Assembly: GCF_014202475.1 (NCBI RefSeq)
Contig: NZ_JACHGV010000001.1
Coordinates: 924,186 to 988,185, forward strand
From: Streptomyces paradoxus
Lineage (GTDB): Bacteria > Actinomycetota > Actinomycetes > Streptomycetales > Streptomycetaceae
Reading direction: 5' to 3'
DNA: 64,000 nucleotides
Positions 49,755 through 58,131 of the stretch are shown here, in pieces. The notes under the pieces were generated by a model, which made no database searches, was not told the origin of the DNA, and saw nothing but the letters and a program-made list of their open reading frames with translations. Each line of letters starts with the position of its first letter. Positions within the stretch are counted from its first letter, which is position 1. Made by a program: the position numbers and the translations under genes.

Positions 49755-49894
49755 ACGGCTCGCTCCATGGGGATGAGTCCGGGCCCCGTCACTTCACCGG
49801 ACAGCACGACGAGATGGCTTTATCCGGCCCATACCTTCGAAGCGGAAGGGGGCGGCAGGGGGCCGCCACCGCATCTCGAGGGGGCAAGCCCGTC

Positions 49895-52144
49895 ATGGGG
49901 AACGGAGACATACGGGTGCGGGGCCTCGCCGCCCGGGCCGGCGGCTGGAGCGCCCGGCACCGATGGGCTGCCGTCGGTATCTGGGTCCTGTTCGTCGTCC
50001 TGGCGATGGGGCTCGGTTCGGCAGCGGGCCGGGTCGACGTCAAGGACAGCGACCAGCTGAAGGGCGAGACGCACACCGCCGCGCGGATCATCGAGGACGC
50101 CGGGATCGACGAGCCGGCCAGTGAGAACGTTCTGATCCAGGCCAGGGGCGGTGACCTGAAGGCGACGGACGCCGAGTTCCGGGACGCCGTCGACGCCGTC
50201 GTGCGGGCGGTCGAGGGCACCGGCCGGGTCACCGGGGTGGCCTCGCCGTACGACACGAAGACGATCTCGAAGGACGGCCGCAGCGCGCTCGTGCAGTTCG
50301 ACATGCGCGGCGAGTCCGACACGGCCGGCGATCGGGTCGAGCCGGTACTGAAGGCCGTCGAGGGCGTCCAGCAGGACCATCGGGCGCTGCGGATCGAGGA
50401 GATCGGCGGCGCCAGCATGATGAAGACGTTCTCCGACGCGTTCGGGGACGACTTCAAGAAGGCCGAGTACTCCGCGGTGCCGGTGGCCTTCGGCATCCTG
50501 CTGATCGCGTTCGGCGCGCTGGTCGCGGCGCTGCTGCCGGTGGTGCTGGCGCTCACCGCGATCATGGCGACGATGGGCCTGATGGGCGTCGTCAGCCACG
50601 TCATGCCGATGAGCGAGACCGCCAACTCCGTGATGTTGCTGGTCGGTATGGCGGTCGGTGTCGACTACTGCCTGTTCTACCTGCGCCGCGAGCGCGAGGA
50701 GCGCGAGGCCGGCCGGGACGCGCAGACGGCCCTCAGGATCGCCGCCGCGACCAGTGGCCGGGCGATCGTGGTCTCGGGTGTCACGGTGTGCGTGGCCATG
50801 GCGGGCATGCTGTTCACCGGGCTCGCCGAGTTCGAGGCGATGGGCCTGGCCTCGCTGATGGTCGTCGCGGTGGCGATGGTGGGGTCCGTGACCGTCCTGC
50901 CCGCGCTGCTGTCGCTGCTGGGCGGGCGCGTGGAGAAGGGCCGCCTGCCGTTCCTGCGCCGGCGCAAGCAGGGCGCCGGCCAGGACAGCCGGTTCTGGAC
51001 GGCCGTGCTGCGGCGCGTCCTCGCCAGGCCGGTGATCGCGGCGGCGGTCGCGACCGGAGCACTGCTGGCCATCACGGCTCCCGCGCTCGGCATGAAGACG
51101 CAGCAGCTCACGCTGGACCAGGAGTTCGGCGACTCGCTGCCGATCGTCCAGACGTACAACCGGCTCAACGAGGCCTTCCCGGGCGGTTCCGAGCCGGCCG
51201 AGGTGGTCGTGAAGGCGGACGACATCAACGCGCCCGAGGTGAAGTCCGCGCTCGCCGACTTCCGTGACCGGGCGATCAGTTCGGGTGCCTCGCGCGGGCC
51301 GGTGGAGATCAAGCCGCACGACGCGCAGAACGTCGCGTTCGTCTACGTCCCGCTCGTCGGCGGTTCGGATCTGGACAAGGCGGGCGCGAGCCTGGACAAG
51401 CTGCGTGACGAGGTGCGTCCGGCCACGCTCGGCAAGGTCGACGGGATCGAGGCGCCCATCACCGGGCAGGTCGCCGGTTCCAAGGACTTCAACGACCAGC
51501 TGGCGGGCGCCGTCGTCCCGGTGTTCGCGTTCGTCGTGGTCTTCGCCTTCGCGCTGATGCTGCTGTCGTTCCGCTCGCTGACCATCGCGGTCACGTCGAT
51601 CGTGCTGAACCTGCTGTCGGTGGGCGCCGCGTACGGCATCCTCGTCGCCGTCTTCCAGCACGGCTGGGGCGCGTCCCTGGTGGGCGCGGAAGGTGTCGGC
51701 GCGATCATCACGTGGCTGCCGCTGTTCCTCTTCGTGATCCTGTTCGGCCTGTCGATGGACTACCACGTGTTCGTGGTCTCCCGGATCCGCGAGGCGCGGC
51801 TGCGGGGGCTGGCGACGAAGGACGCGATCCGGCACGGCGTGGTCACCACGGCCGGAGTGGTCACCAGTGCCGCGGTCATCATGGTCGCCGTGTTCGCGAT
51901 CTTCGGGACGCTGTCGATGCAGTCCATGAAGCAGATGGGTGTCGGCCTCGCGGCTGCGGTGCTCATCGACGCGACGATCATCCGGGGCGTGCTGCTGCCG
52001 GCCGTGATGGCGCTGCTCGGCGAGCGCAACTGGTACCTGCCGAAGTGGCTGCACCGGCTGCCGGACCTCACGCACGACGAGACGCCGCAGGCGGTCGCCG
52101 GACCGGCGGCGCGGGACGACGAGGGCGAGCCCCTCAAGGTCTGA
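49895..52144 (+). CDS. MMPL/RND family transporter
   Basis: This 749-residue protein has two halves of six membrane helices, each preceded by a large extracellular loop: after helix 1 (about 45-185) and after helix 7 (about 415-540). RND/MMPL signatures include VGMAVGVDYCLFYLRREREE and ILFGLSMDYHVFVVSRIREA, whose aspartates carry the proton coupling. It exports lipids, polyketides or drugs. Start ATG 49895 follows GAGGGGG. A strong terminator ends the transcript, so it is a single-gene unit. Confidence 0.88.
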   Translation: MGNGDIRVRGLAARAGGWSARHRWAAVGIWVLFVVLAMGLGSAAGRVDVKDSDQLKGETHTAARIIEDAGIDEPASENVLIQARGGDLKATDAEFRDAVDAVVRAVEGTGRVTGVASPYDTKTISKDGRSALVQFDMRGESDTAGDRVEPVLKAVEGVQQDHRALRIEEIGGASMMKTFSDAFGDDFKKAEYSAVPVAFGILLIAFGALVAALLPVVLALTAIMATMGLMGVVSHVMPMSETANSVMLLVGMAVGVDYCLFYLRREREEREAGRDAQTALRIAAATSGRAIVVSGVTVCVAMAGMLFTGLAEFEAMGLASLMVVAVAMVGSVTVLPALLSLLGGRVEKGRLPFLRRRKQGAGQDSRFWTAVLRRVLARPVIAAAVATGALLAITAPALGMKTQQLTLDQEFGDSLPIVQTYNRLNEAFPGGSEPAEVVVKADDINAPEVKSALADFRDRAISSGASRGPVEIKPHDAQNVAFVYVPLVGGSDLDKAGASLDKLRDEVRPATLGKVDGIEAPITGQVAGSKDFNDQLAGAVVPVFAFVVVFAFALMLLSFRSLTIAVTSIVLNLLSVGAAYGILVAVFQHGWGASLVGAEGVGAIITWLPLFLFVILFGLSMDYHVFVVSRIREARLRGLATKDAIRHGVVTTAGVVTSAAVIMVAVFAIFGTLSMQSMKQMGVGLAAAVLIDATIIRGVLLPAVMALLGERNWYLPKWLHRLPDLTHDETPQAVAGPAARDDEGEPLKV

Positions 52145-52161
52145 TCACCGCCGCGGAGTCC

Positions 52162-52197
52162 AGGGCCCGTTGGTTGCCGGTGCAACCAACGGGCCCT
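52162..52197 (+). terminator. Strong intrinsic terminator after the MMPL gene
   Basis: AGGGCCCGTTGGTTG (52162-52176) and CAACCAACGGGCCCT (52183-52197) form a perfect 15-bp stem with a 6-base loop, starting 17 bases after the MMPL stop. Confidence 0.85.
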
Positions 52198-52236
52198 TCG
52201 ACGCCCCGCGTCAGGCGCTTGGGGCAGGTGCCCTCG

Positions 52237-52554
52237 TCAGGTCAGGCGCCGCACCTGGAGGACCTCCGCGTCACAGCGCACGATCTCCAGCTCCCTCTCC
52301 GGGCGGGTGCCGCCGAAGGTGAGGGTGATGTGCCCCTCCGGCCCTGGCCGCCAGCGGCCGGGCACGGCGCCGGGGGCGTCGCCGCGACCCAGCGGATGGT
52401 CGACGAAGGTGCCGTCGGGCGCGAACTCCATGCCGCGGCGCCCGCGCGCGGGCGGGAAGGGGAAGTCGTCGGGCCGGTAGACCCGCACGTCCTCGTGGTC
52501 CTCCTCGTAGGAGTGGAGCCACGAGCGGAACAGGCCCGACGGGGCTTCTCGCAT
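52237..52554 (-). CDS. Small protein of unknown function (105 aa)
   Basis: This roughly 105-residue protein (GLFRSWLHSYEEDHEDVRVY, then GHITLTFGGTRPERELEIVR) is beta-rich, without signal or membrane segments. Similar small proteins occur in Streptomyces, but I cannot name a family. I used ATG 52554; ATG 52578 is an in-frame alternative. It is divergent from the metalloprotease gene, across an AT-rich segment at 52605-52625 that looks like promoter DNA. Confidence 0.55.
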   Translation of the reverse strand: MREAPSGLFRSWLHSYEEDHEDVRVYRPDDFPFPPARGRRGMEFAPDGTFVDHPLGRGDAPGAVPGRWRPGPEGHITLTFGGTRPERELEIVRCDAEVLQVRRLT

Positions 52555-52749
52555 GACCCGGCCACCTCGCTCACCCATGCTGTCCACATTGCCGCCCTTA
52601 TGGCGAAGTGACTAGAATTATCAGTGTATGGGTACGGAGGGAACGGGCAACCGAACGCTCCGCCCGGCGTCGCCCGGCCCTCGCGGCGCGTGACAGACGC
52701 GCAGTTCAGCCGCGTGCGCGGCACACCCAGCTCCCCCGGGGGACAAGCC

Positions 52750-53700
52750 ATGTCCGATGCACAGGCATTCCTTCGCGCCACCTCGCCCGACTACAGCCGC
52801 TGGTGCGGCGCCATGGAGGTGCACCGCAGACTCCTCACCCTGAACCCGGAGTACGCCGAGAACCGGGCCCTCATCGAGAACACCGCCTTCGCCTACGAGT
52901 CGATGGAACAGCCCACCGCCCGGCAGGGCCTCATCGACATCCCCGTCGTCGTGCACGTCGTGCACAACACCCCCGAGCAGAACGTCTGCGACGCCCAGAT
53001 CCACAGTCAGATCGACGTCCTCAACCAGGACTTCCGCGCGGCCAACCCGGACGTGAGCAAGGTGCCGGCGGTCTGGCAGGACCTGGTCGCCGACGCCCGC
53101 CTGCAGTTCCACCTCGCCCGGACCGACCCGCTGGGCCGCCCCACGGACGGCATCACGCGGACCCAGACCACGAACCCGGGCTGGGACACCGACGACCTGG
53201 TCAAATTCAGCCTGAGCGGCGGTCAGGACGCCTGGCCGGCGGACATCTACCTGAATCTCTGGGTCTGCCAGCTGCGCCGCGGGCTGCTGGGCTACGCACA
53301 GTTCCCGGGGGGCGCCGCCTCCACGGACGGCGTGGTCGTCACGCACACCGCCCTCGGGACCACCGGCACCGCCACCGCGCCGTTCGACGGTGGCCGCACG
53401 GCTGTGCACGAGATCGGGCACTGGCTGAACCTGCGCCACATCTGGGGCGACGACGACGAGGGCTGCAGCGGCAGCGACTTCGTGGCGGACACCCCCAACC
53501 AGGCCGGAGCGAACGCCGGTTCGCCCACCTTCCCCCATGTGACGTGCGGCAACGGACCCGACGGCGACATGTTCATGAACTACATGGACTACACCGACGA
53601 CGCCGCGATGTTCATGTTCACCAAGGGTCAGTCGACGCGCATGGACGCCACGCTCGACAACGCGCGCCTGACCCTCACCCGCCAGGCCGTCGCGGTGTGA
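52750..53700 (+). CDS. M43 (pappalysin/cytophagalysin-like) zinc metalloprotease without signal peptide
   Basis: This 316-residue protease has the zinc site [11 protein letters not shown] (H220, E221, H224, H230) and the Met-turn block [14 protein letters not shown], both typical of family M43. The pro-region-like N-terminus is short. No Sec or Tat signal is seen at ATG 52750, nor in the open upstream extension, although M43 enzymes are usually secreted. The [13 protein letters not shown] block is the family core. Cysteines ([15 protein letters not shown]) could form the disulfides normal for exported members, so export by another route is possible. Confidence 0.85.
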   Translation: MSDAQAFLRATSPDYSRWCGAMEVHRRLLTLNPEYAENRALIENTAFAYESMEQPTARQGLIDIPVVVHVVHNTPEQNVCDAQIHSQIDVLNQDFRAANPDVSKVPAVWQDLVADARLQFHLARTDPLGRPTDGITRTQTTNPGWDTDDLVKFSLSGGQDAWPADIYLNLWVCQLRRGLLGYAQFPGGAASTDGVVVTHTALGTTGTATAPFDGGRTAVHEIGHWLNLRHIWGDDDEGCSGSDFVADTPNQAGANAGSPTFPHVTCGNGPDGDMFMNYMDYTDDAAMFMFTKGQSTRMDATLDNARLTLTRQAVAV

Positions 53701-53726
53701 CGACGGCCTGACACGGCGGGGCGGCT

Positions 53727-54929
53727 TCAGGGCCTCGGGGCGGCCAGTTCGGCTTCGATGAGGTCGGCGGCGCGCCTGGTGCCGCCCTCCTCGGCGGTCT
53801 GTGCCTGGAGTTCCTTCAGACGGGCGGCCACCTCCGGGTCGCCGGTCAGGGCGAGGGCCGCCGCACGCAGGGTCTCGCCGGTCGCCTCCTCCGTGGGCAG
53901 GTACCGGGCCACGCCGAGGCCCTGGAGCATCTCCGCGTTGCCGAACTGGTCGACGGCCTGCGGTACGGCGATCATCGGCGTGGCGGTGGCGAGGCCCTCC
54001 TGGCTGCCCCCGGCGCCCGCGTGCGTGACGAACAGGTCGGCCTGCTTCAGGATCGCCAGCTGCGGTACCCAGGTGCGCACCTCGACGTTGGCCGGGACGT
54101 CAGCGAACCCGGCCGGGTCGACGTGCTTGCCGACCGCGAGCACCAGGTGCCACCCGGGCAGGTCACCGAACGCCTCGACGCACTCCCGGTAGAAGCCGGG
54201 CTGCTTGGTGAAGGCGGACCCGAGGGAGACGAGCGCGACCTTCTCCGCACCGGCCGGCCGCTGCCAGTCCCCCTCGGCGGTGCGGTCGCCCTGGCAGGCG
54301 CCGACGAAGGAGTACACCCGTTCGTCGACGCGGTCCGCGTTCGGCTGGAGCGCCTTGGGGAGCAGGACGATCGAGCGGTCGGGCCGGCCCCCGAAGTCGT
54401 CGGGGTGCAGGGTGATGCCGTTCTCCTCCAGCCAGGCGTGGAAGCGGGCGTAGTAGGCGCGCCCCCGTTCGGTCTTCTTCGGCTCCTCCCACAGCGGCCG
54501 GGCGACCTCCTCCTCGTATCCCTCCCAGGCGACCATGGCCGGCGAGAGGGAGACCGCGGGGACGCCCCAGCGGTGGGCGAGGACACGGCCCGGGTAGGAG
54601 GCGATGTCGTGCAGGACGAGGTCCGGCTCGTCGCCCTCGTAGGCCGCGATCAGCTGCGGGAGGGCCTGGATCGCGTCGTCGAGGAACGGCTCGACGTTGT
54701 CCAGCAGCGTGCTCCCCCACGCCTCCGGGTCGTCGTCGGGTGAGGGCAGCGTCGAGTTCCAGGGTTTCACCTCGGCGCCGGTGCCCGCGACCTTGTCCGC
54801 GAAGACGGGCGGGATGGCGTAGGTCACCCGGTGGCCGCGCGCCACGAGCTCGCGGATCACCTCCAGACTCGGGTTCACGTGGCCGTGGGCGGCGATGGAG
54901 AACATGGCGATGTGCGCGCGACTGGTCAT
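53727..54929 (-). CDS. mgt: Macrolide glycosyltransferase (OleD/Mgt-like)
   Basis: This 400-residue GT1 enzyme begins [20 protein letters not shown], with the conserved catalytic His in the HGHVNP motif. The C-terminal nucleotide-sugar motif [20 protein letters not shown] and [20 protein letters not shown] matches OleD/Mgt macrolide-inactivating enzymes. It glucosylates macrolides with UDP-glucose in the cytoplasm, inactivating them. In S. lividans a gene of this kind lies next to the rRNA methylase lrm, exactly the order here (lrm then mgt). It appears to have its own leaderless promoter with a palindrome in the spacer. Confidence 0.88.
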   Translation of the reverse strand: MTSRAHIAMFSIAAHGHVNPSLEVIRELVARGHRVTYAIPPVFADKVAGTGAEVKPWNSTLPSPDDDPEAWGSTLLDNVEPFLDDAIQALPQLIAAYEGDEPDLVLHDIASYPGRVLAHRWGVPAVSLSPAMVAWEGYEEEVARPLWEEPKKTERGRAYYARFHAWLEENGITLHPDDFGGRPDRSIVLLPKALQPNADRVDERVYSFVGACQGDRTAEGDWQRPAGAEKVALVSLGSAFTKQPGFYRECVEAFGDLPGWHLVLAVGKHVDPAGFADVPANVEVRTWVPQLAILKQADLFVTHAGAGGSQEGLATATPMIAVPQAVDQFGNAEMLQGLGVARYLPTEEATGETLRAAALALTGDPEVAARLKELQAQTAEEGGTRRAADLIEAELAAPRP

Positions 54930-54966
54930 GGACCCGACCGTACGCGAGACGAGACGTCTCGTGCAA
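54930..54966 (-). promoter_or_regulatory. mgt promoter with a perfect 14-bp palindrome in the spacer
   Basis: On the minus strand TTGCAC (54966-54961), an 18-base spacer and TACGGT (54942-54937) precede the mgt ATG by 7 bases, so the message should be leaderless. ACGAGACGTCTCGT (54949-54962) is a perfect palindrome that overlaps the -35 edge and spacer, like a TetR-type operator. No cognate repressor lies next to it. Confidence 0.6.
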
Positions 54967-54977
54967 CCTTTGGGGTC

Positions 54978-55757
54978 CTACGAGGTCAGGACTTCGTGCA
55001 GGCGCAGCCACCGCGACGGGGGCACCTCGCCCACCAGCACGCCCGGGTCAAGCCGCGCCGCCCGGAACGCGGCGTCCACCCGCCGCCCCGGATGGGCCCT
55101 GCGCAACGAGGCGTGCAGTGAGCCGCCCACCCCGGAGAAGCCCAGCTCGACCAGGGACCGCCAGCCGCCGAAGGCGTCGTCGTGGAGCAGCGGGGTCTCG
55201 CGCCGCTCGATGCGGAGCACACCGGCGTCCACGCGCGGCACCGGCCGGAAGCCGTGCCGGCCGACCCGGCCGAGCAGCCGCCACTCGAAGCGGGGCCAGC
55301 TGCGGACCGTCAGCAGCGTCCACCTGCCGTAGTCCCCGCTGCGTTTGCGGGCGTACTCCAGCTGGGTGAGCAGGGTGGCGTCGGTGAGGGCGGGGGCGCG
55401 CAGGCACCAGTCGACGACGTCCGCGGTCCGGGAGAACGGCACGTTCCCGGCAACGGAGAAGGCCTGCCGGGGTGGACGCGCGGCCAGGAAGTCCCCCTCG
55501 ACGACACGTAGGTGCGGTGTGCCGGAGAACCGGGCGCGGAGCACGGGCGCGAGCCGCGGGTCGATCTCGTACGCGCGCAGCTCCCGGCAGCGCGCGGCCA
55601 GCGGGGCGGTCAACGCGCCCTTGCCCGCGCCGACTTCGAGCAGCAGGGGGACGGGGCCGGGCCGTGGGACGGCGAGCCGGGCGAAGCGTTCGGCGGCAGC
55701 GCGGTCGGTGAGGAAGTTCTGCGAGAGGGCGCGGGAAGGCGCGGTGGGGCGGGCCAT
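54978..55757 (-). CDS. lrm: Erm-type 23S rRNA adenine-N6 methyltransferase
   Basis: This 259-residue methylase has the Erm signatures: SRALSQNFLTDRAAAERF, the SAM-binding LLEVGAGKGALTAPLA, and the NVPFS catalytic motif (AGNVPFSRT). It methylates A2058 of 23S rRNA (usually a single methyl in the lrm subgroup), giving MLS resistance. It lies directly upstream of mgt, as in S. lividans. The ribosome-binding site AAGGA (55772-55768) abuts an RNA hairpin, and a putative leader peptide precedes it, so expression is probably inducible by macrolides. Confidence 0.9.
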   Translation of the reverse strand: MARPTAPSRALSQNFLTDRAAAERFARLAVPRPGPVPLLLEVGAGKGALTAPLAARCRELRAYEIDPRLAPVLRARFSGTPHLRVVEGDFLAARPPRQAFSVAGNVPFSRTADVVDWCLRAPALTDATLLTQLEYARKRSGDYGRWTLLTVRSWPRFEWRLLGRVGRHGFRPVPRVDAGVLRIERRETPLLHDDAFGGWRSLVELGFSGVGGSLHASLRRAHPGRRVDAAFRAARLDPGVLVGEVPPSRWLRLHEVLTS

Positions 55758-55895
55758 GGCCTGCGGGTCCTTGTCTTCCGGAAGGTGGAGGAGGGCAGAC
55801 GAGGGCCCTGACCGGAAGACAGGTGGGAACGAGGGGGCAGGCGGGACGCCGGGCTCAGTGGCTCAGCGGGCGTCGCTCCCCGGGCCGGTCAGGGC
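55758..55895 (-). promoter_or_regulatory. Translational attenuator of lrm: alternative RNA hairpins over the ribosome-binding site
   Basis: Three segments on the minus-strand RNA: segment 1 GCCCTGACCGG (55895-55885) inside the leader ORF; segment 2 TGTCTTCCGGTCAGGGC (55821-55805); segment 3 CCGGAAGACA (55781-55772) touching the lrm ribosome-binding site. Segment 2 pairs with 1 over 11 bases or with 3 over 10 bases, and the two share CCGG, so the hairpins exclude each other. This is the layout of erm attenuators in other bacteria. Confidence 0.7.
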
Positions 55896-55970
55896 TCCGG
55901 GGCGGCGCGTCCTGGCGGACGGCGCACAGCCCCGGGCGTGACCGGAGATGTAGATCGCGTCGATACCCAC
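55863..55970 (-). CDS. Leader peptide of the lrm attenuator (35 aa)
   Basis: GTG 55970 starts a peptide reading MGIDAIYISGHARGCAPSAR and then TRRPGALTGPGSDAR before TGA. The start MGIxxIxIS resembles the macrolide-stalling leader of ErmC (MGIFSIFVIS). The putative -10 TAGCGT ends 8 bases before the GTG, so the mRNA would begin exactly at this codon and be leaderless. Codons for ALTG lie in hairpin segment 1, so a ribosome stalled earlier would change the pairing and expose the lrm start. Confidence 0.65.
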   Translation of the reverse strand: MGIDAIYISGHARGCAPSARTRRPGALTGPGSDAR

Positions 55971-55977
55971 GAGCAGC

Positions 55978-56006
55978 ACGCTAGGCGGCGCCGTGCGCAC
56001 GGGCAA
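55978..56006 (-). promoter_or_regulatory. Promoter of the lrm leader
   Basis: TTGCCC (56006-56001), a 17-base spacer and TAGCGT (55983-55978) on the minus strand, just after the stop of the sugar-binding protein gene (56024). Transcription should start near 55970, at the leader GTG. Confidence 0.6.
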
Positions 56007-56023
56007 CGGGTTTTCCGCCGGGG

Positions 56024-57298
56024 TCAGCGCTGGTAGCGGGCGAGCACCAGGTTGCCGTCCTCCTCCAGCCGTTCGCGCAGTTCACCGAGGCCGATGGCTC
56101 CGCTGTAGTACTCCTGCAGAGCGGGGGTCGCCACCTTGTCCTTCCACTCCGGGTAGCCCCGGACCGTCTGCGCCGGTGCCGGGCGCAGGTGGGCGGCGAG
56201 GGCGGTGCCGGTGGCCCAGCCGTGCCGCGTGGTGCGCAGGGCGGGGTCCTTCAGCGCCTGCGTGCCGGTGGGCAGCATCCAGTCGCCGAGGGCGAGGCGG
56301 ACCATGTTCTCCGGCCGCAGCAGGAAGTCGAGGAACTCCGCGGCCTCCTTCTTGTGCGGGCAGTCCTCGGCGATGGAGAGGGTCTGGGGGCTGACGCCCT
56401 GGGTGGGTCCGGCGGCTCCCGCCGGGGCGGGCAGCACCTGCCAGTCGAAGCCCTTCGGGGCCTGCTGGACGATCTGCTGACGGTAGGAGAACCCGAGCGG
56501 GACCATCGCGTACCGGCCGCCGAAGAAGCCGGGCAGTGTGTCGGAGCCGCCGCTGCCCAGGGTGGTGGGCGAGGCGCTGCGGTCGGTGTTGGCCTGGTCG
56601 TGGATGGTGCGCGGCACTGTCTGGTCGGCTGCCCCGAACCGGACCGTCACCTTGCCGTCCGGCCCGCGGTGGAAGAGCCGGCCGCCCGCCGACAGGGAGA
56701 GGTTGAGCGTGGCGGAGACGGGTTCCTTCAGCGGCCAGGCGACGCCGTACTTCCCCCGGCCGCTGAGGCGTTCGGTGATCCGGCGGAACTCCGTCCAGCT
56801 CCACGGCTTCTCCGGTGTCGGGATCCGCACGCCGGACTTCCCGAGCCAGGCGGCGTTGGCGATCAGCACGCGTGGTTCCTGGAGGAACGGCACGCCGTAG
56901 ACGCCGTCCCCGAAGGTGGTGGTCTCCCAACTGCGCCGCGGGATGTCCGATCTCAGCCTTGCGGACAGCAGGCCGGTGAGGTCGGCGAGGTAGCCGCCGT
57001 AGGCGAAGTCCGCGAGGTCGTCGGAGGCGTCGTGGATGATGTCGGGTGCCTCGCCACCCTCGAAGGCGGTGAGGAGCTGGTCGTGGACGCTGTCCCAGGT
57101 GCCCTGGACGTACTCGACCCGGACGTCCGGGTGAGTGGCGTTCCACTCCTTCACCAGCTGCTTGTTCGCCTCGACGGACTCCTCCTGCCAGGCCAGGGAC
57201 TGGAAGCGCAGGGTGATCCGGCCGTCGTCGCGGGTGCCGCCCGAGGAGCAGCCGGCGAGCAGCAGCAGGAGGACCAGGGCCAGCAGGCGGGCGCGCAT
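56024..57298 (-). CDS. Extracellular sugar-binding lipoprotein of an ABC importer
   Basis: This 424-residue lipoprotein has a lipobox LLLAGC (C17). It belongs to the carbohydrate substrate-binding family SBP1 (ITLRFQSLAWQEESVEANKQ, VEYVQGTWDSVHDQLLTAFE, then GWATGTALAAHLRPAPAQTV). It binds an oligosaccharide and hands it to the two permeases. The ATG overlaps the permease stop by one base. It is last in the operon, after both permeases; the usual Streptomyces order puts it first. The ligand is unknown. Confidence 0.87.
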   Translation of the reverse strand: MRARLLALVLLLLLAGCSSGGTRDDGRITLRFQSLAWQEESVEANKQLVKEWNATHPDVRVEYVQGTWDSVHDQLLTAFEGGEAPDIIHDASDDLADFAYGGYLADLTGLLSARLRSDIPRRSWETTTFGDGVYGVPFLQEPRVLIANAAWLGKSGVRIPTPEKPWSWTEFRRITERLSGRGKYGVAWPLKEPVSATLNLSLSAGGRLFHRGPDGKVTVRFGAADQTVPRTIHDQANTDRSASPTTLGSGGSDTLPGFFGGRYAMVPLGFSYRQQIVQQAPKGFDWQVLPAPAGAAGPTQGVSPQTLSIAEDCPHKKEAAEFLDFLLRPENMVRLALGDWMLPTGTQALKDPALRTTRHGWATGTALAAHLRPAPAQTVRGYPEWKDKVATPALQEYYSGAIGLGELRERLEEDGNLVLARYQR

Positions 57299-58131
57299 CA
57301 GCTCTTCACCGCCCCGGTGAGCATGCCGCCCGTGATCCGCCGCTGGATGACCGCGAAGACGACCAGGGAGGGCAGGGTGGCGAGGAACGCGGCCGCCGCG
57401 AGCGGGCCGAGGTCGGCGACGCCCTCGGCGCCGATGAAGTGGGTGAGCACCACGGGAAGGGTCTGTTTCTCCGGTGTCTTGAGGAGCACGAGCGCGAAGA
57501 AGAACTCGTTCCACGCGGTGATGAACGCGAACAGCCCGGTCGCCACGATGCCCGGCGCGAGCAGCGGCGCGGTCACCGAGACCAGGGTCCGCACCCGGCC
57601 CGCCCCGTCGACCGCCGCGGCCTCCTCCAGTTCGGGCGGCACGGCCCGTACGTATCCGGCGAGCATCCACAGCGCGAAGGGCAGCGCCCACACCACGTAC
57701 ACCAGCACCAGTCCCGGCACGGAGTTGATCAGCCGGAGGTTCTTCAGCACCAGGAACAGCGGGATGATCAGCAGCACGAACGGGAACGCCTGGCTGACCA
57801 CCACCCAGCCCGTCACCGCCTTGGCGAGCCGGGTGCGGCGCCGGGCGACGACGTAGGCCATCGGTGTCGCGATCAGCACGGCGACGACGGCCGCCGCGAG
57901 CGCGGCGAGCAGGGAGTTGAGGGCGGCCTGCAGCAGCGGCTGTTCGTCGAAGGCCTGCCGGAAGTTGCCGAGGGTGGGGTCCTTCGGGATCCACGTCGGG
58001 TGCAGGCTGCCCAGCTCGCGCGGCGGCTTGAACGCGGTGGAGACCAGCCAGAGGAACGGGAAGGCGAGGAAGACGAGGTACGCGAGCAGCGCGGTGTACT
58101 GGCCGATGCGCGCCGGGGTGCTGGTCCTCAC
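57298..58131 (-). CDS. Carbohydrate ABC permease, MalG type
   Basis: This 277-residue permease has six helices and the EAA loop EEAAAVDGAGRVRTLVSVTA. It starts at GTG 58131, overlaps the MalF-type gene by 4 bases and the binding-protein gene by one. Together these import a sugar. The ATPase is missing; in Streptomyces a shared MsiK ATPase elsewhere in the genome usually serves such importers. Confidence 0.9.
   Translation of the reverse strand: MRTSTPARIGQYTALLAYLVFLAFPFLWLVSTAFKPPRELGSLHPTWIPKDPTLGNFRQAFDEQPLLQAALNSLLAALAAAVVAVLIATPMAYVVARRRTRLAKAVTGWVVVSQAFPFVLLIIPLFLVLKNLRLINSVPGLVLVYVVWALPFALWMLAGYVRAVPPELEEAAAVDGAGRVRTLVSVTAPLLAPGIVATGLFAFITAWNEFFFALVLLKTPEKQTLPVVLTHFIGAEGVADLGPLAAAAFLATLPSLVVFAVIQRRITGGMLTGAVKS

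Noticed and set aside
49820..52075. A 751-codon open frame on the minus strand under the MMPL gene
   Set aside because: It is an antisense shadow with an Arg/His/Asp-rich translation; the MMPL frame has membrane helices and RND motifs.
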